64,000 nt of DNA from Variovorax sp. OK212 (GCF_900112425.1 NZ_FOLP01000011.1:163516-227515); one strand, 5' to 3'; counted from the stretch's first letter, positions 8,808-18,986 are shown. Numbers and translations: made by a program. The notes: generated by a model not told the origin, from the sequence alone.

Positions 8808-9773
8808 TCACTTGTCCACCCGCATCTTGCGCCGCCAGGTGCCCGGCGGCGTGCCGGTGAACTGGGAGAACACGCGCGTGAAATGGCTCTGGTCGGAGAA
8901 GCCGCAGGCCGCGGCCACCTCGGCCAGCGGGCGCTCGAAGTCCATCAGCAGCGCCTGCGCGCGCTCCAGCCGCTGCGCGACCAGCCACTGGTGCGGGGTC
9001 TGGCCGGTGGTTTCGCGGAAGGCGTGGATGAAGTAGCTGCGCGACAGGTTGCAGGCGTCGGCGATCTCGGCAATGGAAATGCCGCCGTCCATCTTGCTGC
9101 GCAGCATCTCCTTGGCGCGCGCCTCGTGCGAGCGCGAGAGCACGCGGTGGGTGCGGGGCTCGGCCGCCGGCGCGGCCTGGCCGTGGGCGTCGACCAGGTA
9201 GCTGGTCATGGCCAGGCAGACCTGGTCGACGAACAGCATGCTGGCCTCGCTGGGGCGCTGCAGTGCCGGTGTCAGCGCGCCCGCGAGGTGGGCGAGCACG
9301 TCGTCCCTGACGGCCGTGGCCGGGGCGATGCCGCCCACGCGCGCACCCTGCTTGTCGTCGAAGGCGCGCTGCAGCGCGGCGTGCGAGATCTCGAGCAGCA
9401 CGAAGTCGAAGCCGGTCTGCATGTCGGCGCGGTAGCGGTCGCAGAAGTCGCGGATGTAGACCGCGCCCTTGCCGAAGTCATGGCACTCGGCGTGGTGCTC
9501 GTGGAGCACCTTGCGGCGGTGCCCGTCGCGCAGCGAAATGCCCACCAGCACGCCGCGCCCGCTGGCGTCGGTTTCCACATGCTGGCGCTGCTGGGTGTCC
9601 ACCGTCTTGCGGTACACGCGCACGCCGTTGGCCGACAGTTCCTGGTCGTTGTGCAGCGCGCCGGCCGAGCAGCCCAGGGTGTCCTGGGGCGGCGCGGCCG
9701 GCAGGGGCCGCGCGAGCGCGCAGGCCGGTATGCCAGCAGCTGGGGTTGCAAGGGGCCTGGTTTCGGCGCGCAT
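8808..9773 (-). CDS. AraC-family transcriptional regulator
   Basis: The 321-residue protein has its double helix-turn-helix at about 215-315 (ISIAEIADACNLSRSYFIHA, then VAAACGFSDQSHFTRVFSQ), including the conserved GFSDQSHFTRVF signature. The N-terminal 200 residues form a sensory domain without a recognisable ligand. It precedes the DsbA-like gene in the same direction. The 139-bp region upstream (9774-9912) separates it from the stop of the FAD oxidase and should hold its promoter; I see no clear operator in it. Confidence 0.85.
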   Translation of the reverse strand: MRAETRPLATPAAGIPACALARPLPAAPPQDTLGCSAGALHNDQELSANGVRVYRKTVDTQQRQHVETDASGRGVLVGISLRDGHRRKVLHEHHAECHDFGKGAVYIRDFCDRYRADMQTGFDFVLLEISHAALQRAFDDKQGARVGGIAPATAVRDDVLAHLAGALTPALQRPSEASMLFVDQVCLAMTSYLVDAHGQAAPAAEPRTHRVLSRSHEARAKEMLRSKMDGGISIAEIADACNLSRSYFIHAFRETTGQTPHQWLVAQRLERAQALLMDFERPLAEVAAACGFSDQSHFTRVFSQFTGTPPGTWRRKMRVDK

Positions 9774-9912
9774 GAACTGGCGGATGAAAAGCGAAGTGGT
9801 CGAGCATCCGATTGGCGATGCTGGGCGCGATTATGGATAGAAGTTTTGCACGTTTTCTTGAAGTTTCTTTGAGGAAATACGTACTTACACCCTTGCGCAT
9901 TCACCTTGGCCT

Positions 9913-11189
9913 TCAGGCGAGCCGGTCGAGCAGGCTGTACCAGGCCACGCCGCCGGCCACGTAGAAGCGCTGCAGGCCGTGCATGGGAATCGGCCGGATC
10001 GGCGTCACCGGGTACGGAAAATCCGCCTGCGCACCGGCAAGGCGCGCCGCCACGTGCTTGCCCATGCTGGTGGCCAGCGCGATGCCGCGGCCGTTGTAGC
10101 CCAGCGCGATCGTCATGCCCGGCGCGGGCGTGTGCACGTGCGGCATGAAGTCGCGCGTGACGGCGATGCGGCCGGCCCAGCGGTACGCGTAGCGCAGCGG
10201 GCCCAGCTGCGGGAACAGCAGCTCGAGCGAGCGTTCGAGGTGCGCGAAGTCCGCGGGCCCCGACGGGTCGGCGAAGTGGCCGCGCCCGCCCATCAGCAGG
10301 CGGCCCTGCGCGTCCTTGCGGAAGTACAGCAGCAGCCGCTGCGAGGTGGAGGCGGTCTCGCCGCCGGGCAGGATGGCGTTGGCCGCCGCGCCCTTCAGCG
10401 GCTCGGTCGCCACGATGAAGCTGTTGGCGGCCAGCACGGTGCTCGAGAGCCTGGGCCACAGCGTGCCGGTGTAGCCGTTGGTGGCAATCAGCACCTGGTC
10501 GGCCGTGACGCTGGCGCCGGTCGACGTGGTGGCATGCCACTGCGTGCCGCGCCGCTCCAGCGCCGTGACCTCGGTGCCGCCGTGCACGGCCGCGCCCGCG
10601 GCCTGCGCGGCGCGCGCCAGCCCGCGCGTGTAGGCCAGCGGCTGGATGCTGCCCGCGCGGCCGTCGAGCCAGCCGCCGGCAAAGGCCCCGGTGCCCAGCC
10701 GCGCGCCGACGGCGGCGCGGTCCAGCTGCTGCGTGGGCACGCCCAGCCGGGCCCATTGCGCGGCGCGCGCGTGCAGGCCGGCCACGTCCTTCTGCGCATA
10801 GGCCACCTGCAGCCAGCCGTTGCGCACCGGCTGGCAGTCGATGCCGTGGCGCGCAATCAGCTCGAACACCAGGTCGGCCGAGCGCGACACCGCGTCGATC
10901 AGCCGCGCGCCGCGCTCCGCGCCGTGGATGCGCAGCAGCTCGTCGGGGTCGTGCTTGAGCGAAGGGTTCACCTGCCCGCCGTTGCGCCCCGAGGCACCCC
11001 AGCCGGGCTCGTGCGCCTCGAGCACGCAGGCCTGCACGCCGGCTTCGGCCAGGTGCAGCGCGGCCGACAGGCCGGTGAAGCCGCCGCCGACGATCAGCAC
11101 GTCGGCCTTGCGCGATTCGGCCAGCGGCGGCGTCGGTGGCGCGGGGGGCGCGGTGTCGGCCCAGAGCGAGGGCGGCCATGCACCACCGC

Positions 11190-11193
<4 letters not shown>
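9913..11193 (-). CDS. FAD-dependent amine/amino-acid oxidase (DAO fold)
   Basis: The 426-residue protein starts at GTG (11191-11193), inside the stop of the ABC ATPase gene (GTGA overlap), so translation is coupled. The Rossmann FAD motif is near the N-terminus (VLIVGGGFTGLSAALHLAEAG), followed by GWGASGRNGGQ, a signature of gamma-glutamylputrescine oxidase-like and related DAO proteins. The C-terminal GYNGRGIALATSMGK closes the FAD site. It oxidises an amine or amino acid to imine and peroxide. Its coupling to a polar amino acid ABC importer suggests that the imported compound is the substrate. Opine, D-amino acid or polyamine derivatives are all possible. Confidence 0.85.
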
Positions 11194-11947
<754 letters not shown>

Positions 11948-11951
<4 letters not shown>

Positions 11952-12616
11952 GGTTGTTTTCTCCCGGCGGCAAAGCGCCGTTCGAGCCGGCGCAGGCCGT
12001 ACACCAGCGGCAGGCTCATCAGCAGGTAGAGCAGGGCGACCAGCGTGTAGACCGTCATGTTCTGGAAGGTCGACGACGCGATGAGCTGGCCCGCGCGCGT
12101 CATCTCGGCCACCGTGATGGTGGAGACCAGCGAGGAGTCCTTCAGCATCATCACCAGCGTGTTGCCGTAGGGCGGCAGCGCGATGCGAAAGGCCTGCGGC
12201 AGGATCACGCGGCGCATGATCAGCGCCGAGCGCATGCCCATGGCCTGCGCGGCCTCGCGCTGGCCCGGGTCGACCGCCTCGATGCCGGCGCGGAAGTTCT
12301 CCGCCTGGTAGGCCGAGTAGGCGATGCCCAGGCCGATCACCCCGGCCTGGAAGGCCGAGAGCTGGATGCCGAACTCGGGCAGCACGAAGTAGATGTAGAA
12401 CAGCTGCACGATGATCGGCAGCCCGCGGATCACGTTGACGATCACCGTGCCCGTCCATGCGAGCGCGCGCACGGGCGAGAGCTTCATCAGCGCGAGCGCG
12501 AGGCCGAGCACGCTGCTGAGCACGAAAGCGAGCACGGTGACCTGCACCGTGACCACCGCGCCCTGCAGGAGGATCGGCAGGAAGTCCTGCGCGTTCTGGA
12601 GAAAGGAGGCAGCCAT
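11948..12616 (-). CDS. Polar amino acid ABC transporter, permease subunit
   Basis: The 222-residue HisM/GlnP-type permease has about five membrane segments and the cytoplasmic EAA-like loop EAAQAMGMRSALIMRRVILPQ that docks to the ATPase. The 5' end lies 12 bases after the stop of the receptor gene and the 3' end overlaps the ATPase start by 4 bases. It is the membrane path for the amino acid-like solute bound by the product of 12629-13396. Confidence 0.92.
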
Positions 12617-12628
12617 GGATGCGATGCC

Positions 12629-13396
12629 TCAGATGCCCCACTTCTGCACGATCTTCGCCAGCGTGCCGTCGGCCTTGACGGCGGCAATGGCCTTGTTCAG
12701 CCGCGCCAGCGTCTCGGTGTCGCCCTTGCGCACCACCAGGCACACGTCGCCCACGTTCACCGGCTTGTAGCTGTCGACCAGCTTCACGCCGGGGAAGGTG
12801 TTCTGGCGGATCTGGTAGGCCATGATGGGTTGGTCGCCCAGGCCCGCCTTGATGCGCCCGAGCGAGAGGTCGCGCGTCATGTCGGCCACCGAGTCGTAGC
12901 TGCGCACCTCCTTGAAGATGCCCTTCTTGGTGAGCATGTCGAGAAACACAGTGCCCACCTGCGCGCCCACCACCTCGCCCTTGAGCTCGTCGAGCGACAC
13001 ATAGGCGCGCTTGTCGTCGCCCTTCACCAGCAGGCCTTCGCCGTATGAATACACCGGGTCGCTGAAGTCGACCACCTCCTGGCGCGCCGGCGTCTTCAGC
13101 ATGGCGGCCGAGACGATGTCGATCTTGCGGGCCGTGAGCGAAGGAATGAGCGCGGAGAACACCGTCTGCTGCACGTTCACGCTGAAGCCGCCGGCCTTGC
13201 CCACGGCGGTGACGGTGTCGACCATCATTCCCTGGATGCTGTTGGTCTTCACGTCCAGGAAGGTGAAGGGCACGCCGGTGGCGGTGGCGCCCACGTTGTA
13301 GCTCGGCGCGGCAGCCTGCGCGGCGGCCAGCGAGGCGGTGCCCGCGATGCACAGGCCCAGGGCCAGGCGATGAAGGTGGCGAACGATGCGGTTCAT
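12629..13396 (-). CDS. ABC transporter periplasmic solute-binding protein (family 3)
   Basis: The 255-residue start is MNRIVRHLH (ATG at 13394-13396); this gives a signal peptide cleaved around LAAAQA. An upstream ATG adds 39 residues but spoils the signal. The mature protein has the SBP_bac_3 pattern: GVPFTFLD, MMVDTVTAVGKAGG, SALIPSLTARKIDIVSAAM with the characteristic phrase for ligand-loop 2, and DLKGEVVGAQ-like core. It delivers an amino acid-like ligand to the permease. First gene of a four-gene operon with permease, ATPase and FAD oxidase. Confidence 0.9.
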   Translation of the reverse strand: MNRIVRHLHRLALGLCIAGTASLAAAQAAAPSYNVGATATGVPFTFLDVKTNSIQGMMVDTVTAVGKAGGFSVNVQQTVFSALIPSLTARKIDIVSAAMLKTPARQEVVDFSDPVYSYGEGLLVKGDDKRAYVSLDELKGEVVGAQVGTVFLDMLTKKGIFKEVRSYDSVADMTRDLSLGRIKAGLGDQPIMAYQIRQNTFPGVKLVDSYKPVNVGDVCLVVRKGDTETLARLNKAIAAVKADGTLAKIVQKWGI

Positions 13397-13506
13397 GGAA
13401 GCACTCCTCGAGGAAAGAAGATGAAACGTTGAAAACAAGGCAAGGCAACGAAGAAAACCCGAAGCGGGCGGCTGCATCCGGCGATGCAACATGCATGCCA
13501 ATAATC

Positions 13507-13575
13507 GATTCAATCGAATCTTCTTTCAATAAATGAAAACCACTAGTCGAATTGAAAGAATCGATATTCGATATT
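13507..13575. promoter_or_regulatory. AT-rich operator region between ABC operon and IclR gene
   Basis: This AT-rich block in otherwise GC-rich DNA holds a perfect 10-bp inverted repeat, TTCTTTCAAT (13521-13530) and ATTGAAAGAA (13551-13560), 20 bases apart. It also contains GATTC-AATC-GAATC (13507-13520) and a direct repeat of TCGATAT (13561-13574). The symmetry and the divergent arrangement fit a binding site for the IclR protein encoded just to the right. Confidence 0.55.
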
Positions 13576-13604
13576 TCAGTTCGAGATGGCTATACTTCCC
13601 GGCC

Positions 13605-14444
13605 ATGGACGCCACACCCCGATCTGCTGCCGATACCCCCGCCGCCCCCCCCGCCGACACCGCCCCCGAGGACAGCCAGAGCCTGCTGTTCAACCAGTCG
13701 CTGGAGAAGGGCCTGGCCGTGCTGCGCGCCTTCAGCGCCCGGCGCCGCACCATGACGCTGGCCGACGTGGCCGAGGCCACCGACATCACCAAGAGCTCGG
13801 CCCAGCGCATGGTCTTCACGCTCGAGAAGCTGGGCTACGTGCGCAAGCACCCCAAGACGCGGCGCTACCAGCTCACGCCGCGCGTGATGGAAATCGGCTT
13901 CAACTACCTGGCGGCCCACTCGCTGATCGACGTGGCCAACCCGTTCCTGTCGGAGCTCACCAAGGTGACGACCGAGACCTCGTGCCTCACCGAGCCCGAC
14001 GGGCTGGACATGGTCTACGTGGCGCGCTTCGTCAGCGCGCAGTTCGTGCCGGTGCACATGCCCATCGGCAGCCGCATCCCCATGTACTGCACCGCGTCGG
14101 GCCGCGCCTTCCTGAGCGCGCTGCCCGAAGAAGAAGCGCGTGCGCTCATCGAGGCCTCCGACCGCGTGGCCCACACCATGCATACCTGCACCGATGTGGA
14201 CGAGATCCTCCGGACGCTGCGCCAGGCGCGGCAGCAGGGCTTCGCCACCAATGCCGAGGAGCTGTTCCTGGGCGACATGACCATCGCCGCGCCGGTGCTG
14301 GGCAGCCAGGGCCGGCCGGTGGCCTCGGTGCACGTGGTGGCGCCGACCAGCCGCTGGACGATGGACGAGGCGGTGCGCAAGCTGGCGCCCACGCTGCTGT
14401 TGTTCGCGCGTTCGCTCACCAGCTCGGCGCGCAGCATCGACTGA
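13605..14444 (+). CDS. IclR-family transcriptional regulator
   Basis: The start at ATG 13605 (MDATPRS, 279 residues) keeps the operator-like repeats outside the gene; an ATG at 13533 in the same frame would run through them. The N-terminal winged helix-turn-helix (about 25-95: SLEKGLAVLRAF, MTLADVAEATDITKSSAQRM) is followed by the IclR effector domain (GSRIPMYCTASGRAFLSALP near 150-170). It is divergent from the ABC/oxidase operon and is its likely repressor or activator, with the imported compound or a product as effector. Confidence 0.9.
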   Translation: MDATPRSAADTPAAPPADTAPEDSQSLLFNQSLEKGLAVLRAFSARRRTMTLADVAEATDITKSSAQRMVFTLEKLGYVRKHPKTRRYQLTPRVMEIGFNYLAAHSLIDVANPFLSELTKVTTETSCLTEPDGLDMVYVARFVSAQFVPVHMPIGSRIPMYCTASGRAFLSALPEEEARALIEASDRVAHTMHTCTDVDEILRTLRQARQQGFATNAEELFLGDMTIAAPVLGSQGRPVASVHVVAPTSRWTMDEAVRKLAPTLLLFARSLTSSARSID

Positions 14445-14542
14445 CGGCCGATCAGGCCCATAAGGTTTCGCGCATCGCGCGGGCGGCGGCAGCCCTTATG
14501 CTTTGCGGGATCACAACGCAGCAGCATCCGCCGCTCCCCACC

Positions 14543-15604
14543 ATGACCGATTTCCGCCCCACCTACGACACGCGCTTCGACCGTATCGCCGCCGATCGCC
14601 TGCCCGACCTGCTGCGCGCCATGCCCAAGGCCGAGCTGCACATGCACATCGAAGGCTCGCTCGAGCCCGAGCTCATCTTCGCGCTCGCGCAGCGCAACGG
14701 CGTGTCCATTCCGTACGCCAGCGTCGAGGAGCTGCGCAAGGCCTACGCCTTCACCAACCTGCAGACCTTCCTGGACATCTACTACGCCGGCGCCAGCGTG
14801 CTGCTCGAGGAGCAGGACTTCTACGACATGGCCTGGGCCTACCTGGAGCGCGCCGCCGCCGACAACGTGGTGCACACCGAGATGTTCTTCGACCCGCAGA
14901 CGCACACCGCGCGCGGCGTGGCGATGGAGACGGTGGTCAACGGCCTGCACCGCGCCTGCGTCGACGCGCAGCCGAAACTCGGTGTGAGCGCTTCGCTCAT
15001 CCTGTGCTTCCTGCGCCACCTGAGCGAGGAGGAAGCCTTCGAGACGCTGGAACAGGCGCTGCCCTACCGCGACAAGTTCATCGGCGTGGGGCTCGACTCC
15101 AGCGAAGTCGGCCACCCGCCCGAGAAGTTCGCGCGCGTGTTCGCGCGCTGCCGCGAGCTGGGCCTGCACCTGGTCGCGCACGCGGGCGAAGAAGGCCCGC
15201 CGGCCTATGTGTGGAGCGCGCTCGACGTGCTGAAGGTCGAACGTGTCGACCACGGCGTGCAGAGCGCCAAAGACCCGGCGCTGATGCAGCGCCTCGCGCA
15301 GGACCGCATTCCGCTCACCGTGTGCCCGCTGTCCAACCTCAAGCTCTGCGTGTTTCCCGACCTGGCGCAGCACAACCTGGGCACGCTGCTCGACGCAGGC
15401 CTGGTCGCCACCGTGAACTCGGACGACCCGGCCTACTTCGGCGGCTACATGAACCAGAACTTCCTCGAGACCTTCGCGGCCACCGGCCTGGGCGTGCGGC
15501 ACGCCTGGCAGCTCGCGGCCAACAGCTTCGAGGGCAGCTTCATCGACGAGGCCGCCAAGCGCGCTTACGTCGACCGGCTCAACGCAGTCTTCGCGAGCTT
15601 CTGA
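14543..15604 (+). CDS. Adenosine/adenine deaminase family protein
   Basis: The 353-residue amidohydrolase removes the 6-amino group of a purine. Metal ligands are visible: HMHIEG (HxH near residue 34), HAGEE (about 217-221) and the SDDP aspartates (about 295-298). The FPDLAQHNLG...NSDDPAYFGGYMNQNF region resembles bacterial adenine aminohydrolases more than classical adenosine deaminase, so adenine (to hypoxanthine) is my preferred substrate, with moderate confidence. Start is ATG 14543, about 100 bases after the IclR gene. The last 40 bases overlap the converging MFS gene. Confidence 0.85.
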   Translation: MTDFRPTYDTRFDRIAADRLPDLLRAMPKAELHMHIEGSLEPELIFALAQRNGVSIPYASVEELRKAYAFTNLQTFLDIYYAGASVLLEEQDFYDMAWAYLERAAADNVVHTEMFFDPQTHTARGVAMETVVNGLHRACVDAQPKLGVSASLILCFLRHLSEEEAFETLEQALPYRDKFIGVGLDSSEVGHPPEKFARVFARCRELGLHLVAHAGEEGPPAYVWSALDVLKVERVDHGVQSAKDPALMQRLAQDRIPLTVCPLSNLKLCVFPDLAQHNLGTLLDAGLVATVNSDDPAYFGGYMNQNFLETFAATGLGVRHAWQLAANSFEGSFIDEAAKRAYVDRLNAVFASF

Positions 15605-16890
15605 TCTGAAACCACGGGCCGCGGCACCAGCAGCGGCATCGCCACCAGCGCGCACGCGCTGGCCGCCAGCCACACCAGCGGCCAGCCCTGCAGCGCCAGC
15701 AGGTGCGGAATGGAAAACGGCGTGATGAAGCACACCAGGAACACGCTGGTGTTGGCCATGCCCAGCGCGGTGCCGGCGCGCGCCGCGCCGGCCAGCGTGG
15801 CGAGCTCGGTGTAGGCCACGCCGTGCCAGGCCGACACGCACACCCCGCTCGCACCCAGCAGCGCCACCAGCGCGACGCGCAGCGCCAGTGAATCGGCCGC
15901 GTGTGCGCCGGCCGCCATCGCCAGCACCGCGAGGCCCGCGAACAGCAGCACGCTGAGCGCGCTGCAGGCCCGCAGGTAGGCCGGCCGGTTGCGCCGCCGG
16001 TCGGTCCAGCGGCCGCTCCACACGCGCATGACCATCGCGCCGACCTGCACGGACACCATCGTCGCGGTGATCGCCGCCAGGCCCGCGTGGCCGAAGTCGT
16101 GCAGGAACACCGTGCCGAAGGACAGCACCGCGAACTGCGGCGCGCAAAGAATGCCGATGCCGGCCACGATGCGCCACACGCGGGGGTCGCGCAGCGGGCC
16201 GGACTCGGGTGCCATGGCTCCTGCAGCCTTGGCGTGCGATGCGACCGGCGCGATGGCCGGCTCGTGCACCCAGGCCCAGCTCATCGCCGCGCTCAGTGCG
16301 CACAGCAGCGCGAGCAGCCCGTACAGCGTGGCAAAGCCGAAATGCAGCGCCACGAAGGGCAGCACCAGCGCACCGATGCCGCCGCCCAGCGGCACGGCCG
16401 TCTGGCGGATGCTCATGGCCAGGCCGCGCTCGCTGGCGTCGAACCAGGTCATCACCGCGCGCCCGCTCGCGCCGTTCACGCTGCCGCCCAGCAGGCCCAC
16501 CAGCAGCAGGCCCGCACCGAGCCAGCCGAGCCCGGGGATGTGGCCCGCCGCCGGCGCAGCCCACAGTGCCATGGCAACCAGCGCGACGGCCGTGCTGCCC
16601 AGGCCCATCAGCAGCACCGGCCGATCGCCCCAGCGGTCGGTCAAGAGGCCCCAGGGCAGCTCGCTCACCGCGATGCCCAGGCCCATGAGCCCGAGCACCA
16701 GGCCGAGCGTGGCGTTGTCGAGCTGGTAGCCGGTGCGCATCAGCACGGCGGTCATGGGGATGCCGCTGAAGGCCACCGAGAACGCGGCATTGGCGGCCAC
16801 GCCGGCGGCCAGCACCTTCCAGCGGTGGCGCGGCGACAGCGCCGTGGAAGCAGGAGAGGAACGAGATGAGGAAGTGGGCGAACGTGTCAT
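15565..16890 (-). CDS. Major facilitator superfamily transporter
   Basis: The 441-residue protein has twelve predicted membrane segments, and the MFS loop 2-3 motif is present as GLLTDRWGDRPVLL. The N-terminal 20 residues are Ser-rich and polar. The substrate is not evident. It overlaps the deaminase gene tail-to-tail and is divergent from a LysR gene with a strong inverted repeat between (16948-16970), so LysR control is likely. A link with purine metabolism is possible only by adjacency. Confidence 0.85.
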   Translation of the reverse strand: MTRSPTSSSRSSPASTALSPRHRWKVLAAGVAANAAFSVAFSGIPMTAVLMRTGYQLDNATLGLVLGLMGLGIAVSELPWGLLTDRWGDRPVLLMGLGSTAVALVAMALWAAPAAGHIPGLGWLGAGLLLVGLLGGSVNGASGRAVMTWFDASERGLAMSIRQTAVPLGGGIGALVLPFVALHFGFATLYGLLALLCALSAAMSWAWVHEPAIAPVASHAKAAGAMAPESGPLRDPRVWRIVAGIGILCAPQFAVLSFGTVFLHDFGHAGLAAITATMVSVQVGAMVMRVWSGRWTDRRRNRPAYLRACSALSVLLFAGLAVLAMAAGAHAADSLALRVALVALLGASGVCVSAWHGVAYTELATLAGAARAGTALGMANTSVFLVCFITPFSIPHLLALQGWPLVWLAASACALVAMPLLVPRPVVSDQKLAKTALSRST

Positions 16891-16947
16891 GTTGCGGTGC
16901 AGTCTCCGCCGTTGCCAAGGTTTTGAAAATCAGAAAATAATGAGTGG

Positions 16948-16970
16948 ATCGTCCTGAAAAACAGGACGGT
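16948..16970. promoter_or_regulatory. Inverted repeat before the LysR gene
   Basis: CGTCCTG-AAAAA-CAGGACG (16950-16968) is a perfect 7-bp inverted repeat, extendable by a pair with one mismatch, ending 20 bases before the LysR start in the 98-bp divergent spacer. It may be the autoregulatory operator or form a small hairpin in the LysR leader. Confidence 0.5.
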
Positions 16971-16988
16971 TGAACCAAAGGAAATGCC

Positions 16989-18053
16989 ATGAGCCAGGTG
17001 ATGTTCGATCTCGACGTGCTGCGCAGCTTTGCCACCGGCATGGCGCTGGGCAGCTATGCGCGCGCGGCCGACAAGCTGGGCCGTTCGACGTCGGCCGTGA
17101 GCGCGCAGCTCAAGAAGCTGGAGTCGCAGGCCGGCACGGTGCTGTTCCGCAAGGCGGGCCGCGGGCTGGAGCTCACCGATGCCGGCGAGACGCTGCTGGC
17201 CTATGCCCACCGCATGCTCGAGCTCAACGAAGAGGCCAACGCCGCGATGCGCGGCGTCGATCTGCAAGGCTGGGTGCGGCTCGGGCTGCAGGAAGACTTC
17301 GGCGAGACGCTGCTGCCCGCCGTGCTCGGGCGCTTCGCGCGCGCGCACCCCAAGGTGCGCATCGAGGCGTGCGTGGCGCGCAGCGGCGAACTGCGCGAGC
17401 GGCTCGAACTCGGCCAGCTCGACCTGGCGCTGGCATGGGACGCGGGCGACCAGCCGCTGTCGCCGTATGCGGAGCGCGTGGCGCGGCTGCCGTTGTTGTG
17501 GATCGGGCCCAAGGCGCCCGACCGGGTCGATGCGCCGTGGTGGACCGAGCGCGAGCACCGCGCCCCCGGCGTGCGCCTGCCCAAAAGCAAGGAGCCGTTG
17601 CCGCTCATCATGCTGGACGCCCCGTGCCCGCTGCGCGAGATCGTCATCACCGCGCTCGACCGCGCCGGCCTGCCGTGGCGCCGCGCCTTCGGCAGCGCCA
17701 GCCTGGCGGCGCTGTGGGCCGCCACGTCGGCCGGGCTGGGCCTCACGGTGCGCACGCCGTTCGGGCTGCCTTCGCATGTGCGCACGCTCGACCGCGCCAC
17801 GCTGTCGCTGCCGGCGCTGCCGCAGATCTCGCTGGTGCTCTACCGCGCGCAGGCGCACTCCGAGGCGCCGGCGAGCCGGCTCGCCACGCTGCTGCTGGAG
17901 GCGGTGCGCCAGCATGTGCAGCCCGTGGCGATGCCGATGCGTGAGAATCCGCCGCTGGAGACCAAGGCAAGAGCAAAAGAAAAGGCGAGACAGCATGGGC
18001 ATGGGAACGAGCATGGGAACGGCAACGCACAACTTCCTGCATCTGTGGGATGA
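16989..18053 (+). CDS. LysR-family transcriptional regulator
   Basis: The 354-residue protein has an N-terminal winged helix-turn-helix (SYARAADKLGRSTSAVSAQLKKL, written here in part: residues about 22-45) and a LysR effector domain. The C-terminus past about residue 310 is a low-complexity charged then His/Gly/Asn-rich tail, unusual for the family, and it is exactly this part that overlaps the next gene (59 bases in another frame). The tail may therefore be a by-product of a lost stop codon. It probably controls the divergent MFS gene. Confidence 0.85.
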   Translation: MSQVMFDLDVLRSFATGMALGSYARAADKLGRSTSAVSAQLKKLESQAGTVLFRKAGRGLELTDAGETLLAYAHRMLELNEEANAAMRGVDLQGWVRLGLQEDFGETLLPAVLGRFARAHPKVRIEACVARSGELRERLELGQLDLALAWDAGDQPLSPYAERVARLPLLWIGPKAPDRVDAPWWTEREHRAPGVRLPKSKEPLPLIMLDAPCPLREIVITALDRAGLPWRRAFGSASLAALWAATSAGLGLTVRTPFGLPSHVRTLDRATLSLPALPQISLVLYRAQAHSEAPASRLATLLLEAVRQHVQPVAMPMRENPPLETKARAKEKARQHGHGNEHGNGNAQLPASVG

Positions 18054-18825
18054 CAGGTTCCTGTACATCACGCCGGCGATCCAGTCGGGCCTGACGGCGC
18101 GTTCGTCGGCCACGCTGCTGGCCTCGGTCAGCGGCCACCCCTTCACGCTCGAGGCCGAAGACGGCACCCGCGTGCGCTGCACCGCCGCGCTGATCGCGCC
18201 GCACGTCTCGCGCCGGCTCGACGTCGACGGCTGCGGGCTGCTCTCGCTCAATCTCGACCCGGCCTCCAGCGCCTATCGCATGCTGGCCAGGCGCATGGGC
18301 GGCCACGGCATCCAGCCGATCGACGCGCGGCGCTTCGGCCGGCTGCGCGACGACTTCGAACCCGCGCAATGCGGCGTGCTGCCCGACGAGCGGCTGCAGG
18401 CGCTCAGCGCGCAACTGGTCGAGTCCATCACCGAATGCCCCGAGCTGCAGCCGGCCATCGACCCGCGCATCGAGCGCGTGCTGCAGTCCATTCGCGCGCA
18501 CGCGGGCCAGATCGCGCTGCCCGATCTCGCGGCCGTGGCCTGCCTGTCGCCCGACCGGCTCACGCACCTGTTCGCCGAGCAGGTGGGCGTGTCGGTGAAG
18601 CGCTATGCGCTGTGGACCAAGGTGCGCCGCACGGTGCAGCAGTTCACCGGGCAGAGCTCGCTGACCGAGGTGGCGCTGGTCAGCGGCTTCACCGACGCGG
18701 CGCACATGAGCCGCACCTTCCAGCGCTACTTCGGCCTGCCGCCTTCGTTCCTCGCGAGCCAGGTGTGCGTGACGGCGGACGAGCACGCTTCGCATGCGTG
18801 GGGCCAGCACGCGCCGCTGCACTAG
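17995..18825 (+). CDS. AraC-family transcriptional regulator
   Basis: I chose ATG 17995 because AAGGCGAG lies 6-13 bases upstream; the N-terminus (MGMGTSMGT) has further ATGs at 18001 and 18013. The 276-residue protein has a sensory N-terminal half and a C-terminal AraC DNA-binding domain (IALPDLAAVACLSPDRLTHL, then VALVSGFTDAAHMSRTFQR) with the GF-x-D-A-x-H-x-S-R-x-F pattern. The frame stays open for 23 codons beyond its TAG stop (to 18894), giving His/Thr-rich residues. The 59-bp overlap with the LysR gene implies that both are made from one transcript. Confidence 0.85.
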   Translation: MGMGTSMGTATHNFLHLWDDRFLYITPAIQSGLTARSSATLLASVSGHPFTLEAEDGTRVRCTAALIAPHVSRRLDVDGCGLLSLNLDPASSAYRMLARRMGGHGIQPIDARRFGRLRDDFEPAQCGVLPDERLQALSAQLVESITECPELQPAIDPRIERVLQSIRAHAGQIALPDLAAVACLSPDRLTHLFAEQVGVSVKRYALWTKVRRTVQQFTGQSSLTEVALVSGFTDAAHMSRTFQRYFGLPPSFLASQVCVTADEHASHAWGQHAPLH

Positions 18826-18890
18826 ACGCACATGAAGGCGCACACGTGGGCACACACGTCGGCGCACTCCAGCACGCACTGGCAACAACC
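18822..18890 (-). other. Short Cys-periodic frame in the AraC/acylase intergenic
   Basis: On the minus strand this 22-codon stretch, bounded by stops and lacking a start codon, reads with Cys at every fourth residue (CVLECADVCAHVCAFMC). On the plus strand the same DNA reads as a His/Thr-rich peptide (ATG 18832, TAG 18894). The cause is a 12-bp period in the DNA. The Cys pattern recalls helical metal-binding DUF326-type proteins, but without a start it may be a fragment or chance. No gene is claimed. Confidence 0.25.
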
Positions 18891-18986
18891 CTAGGTCATC
18901 GCAGCGGCTGCGTACAAGCCGCGGCCCGACGCGCTGCCTAAGCTCCGGATTGCTCCGCCAATAGAGCATCAACTGGAGACACATCA

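Noticed and set aside
14015..17041. Long minus-strand frame over IclR, deaminase and MFS genes
   Set aside because: It spans three recognisable genes and contains no recognisable motif.
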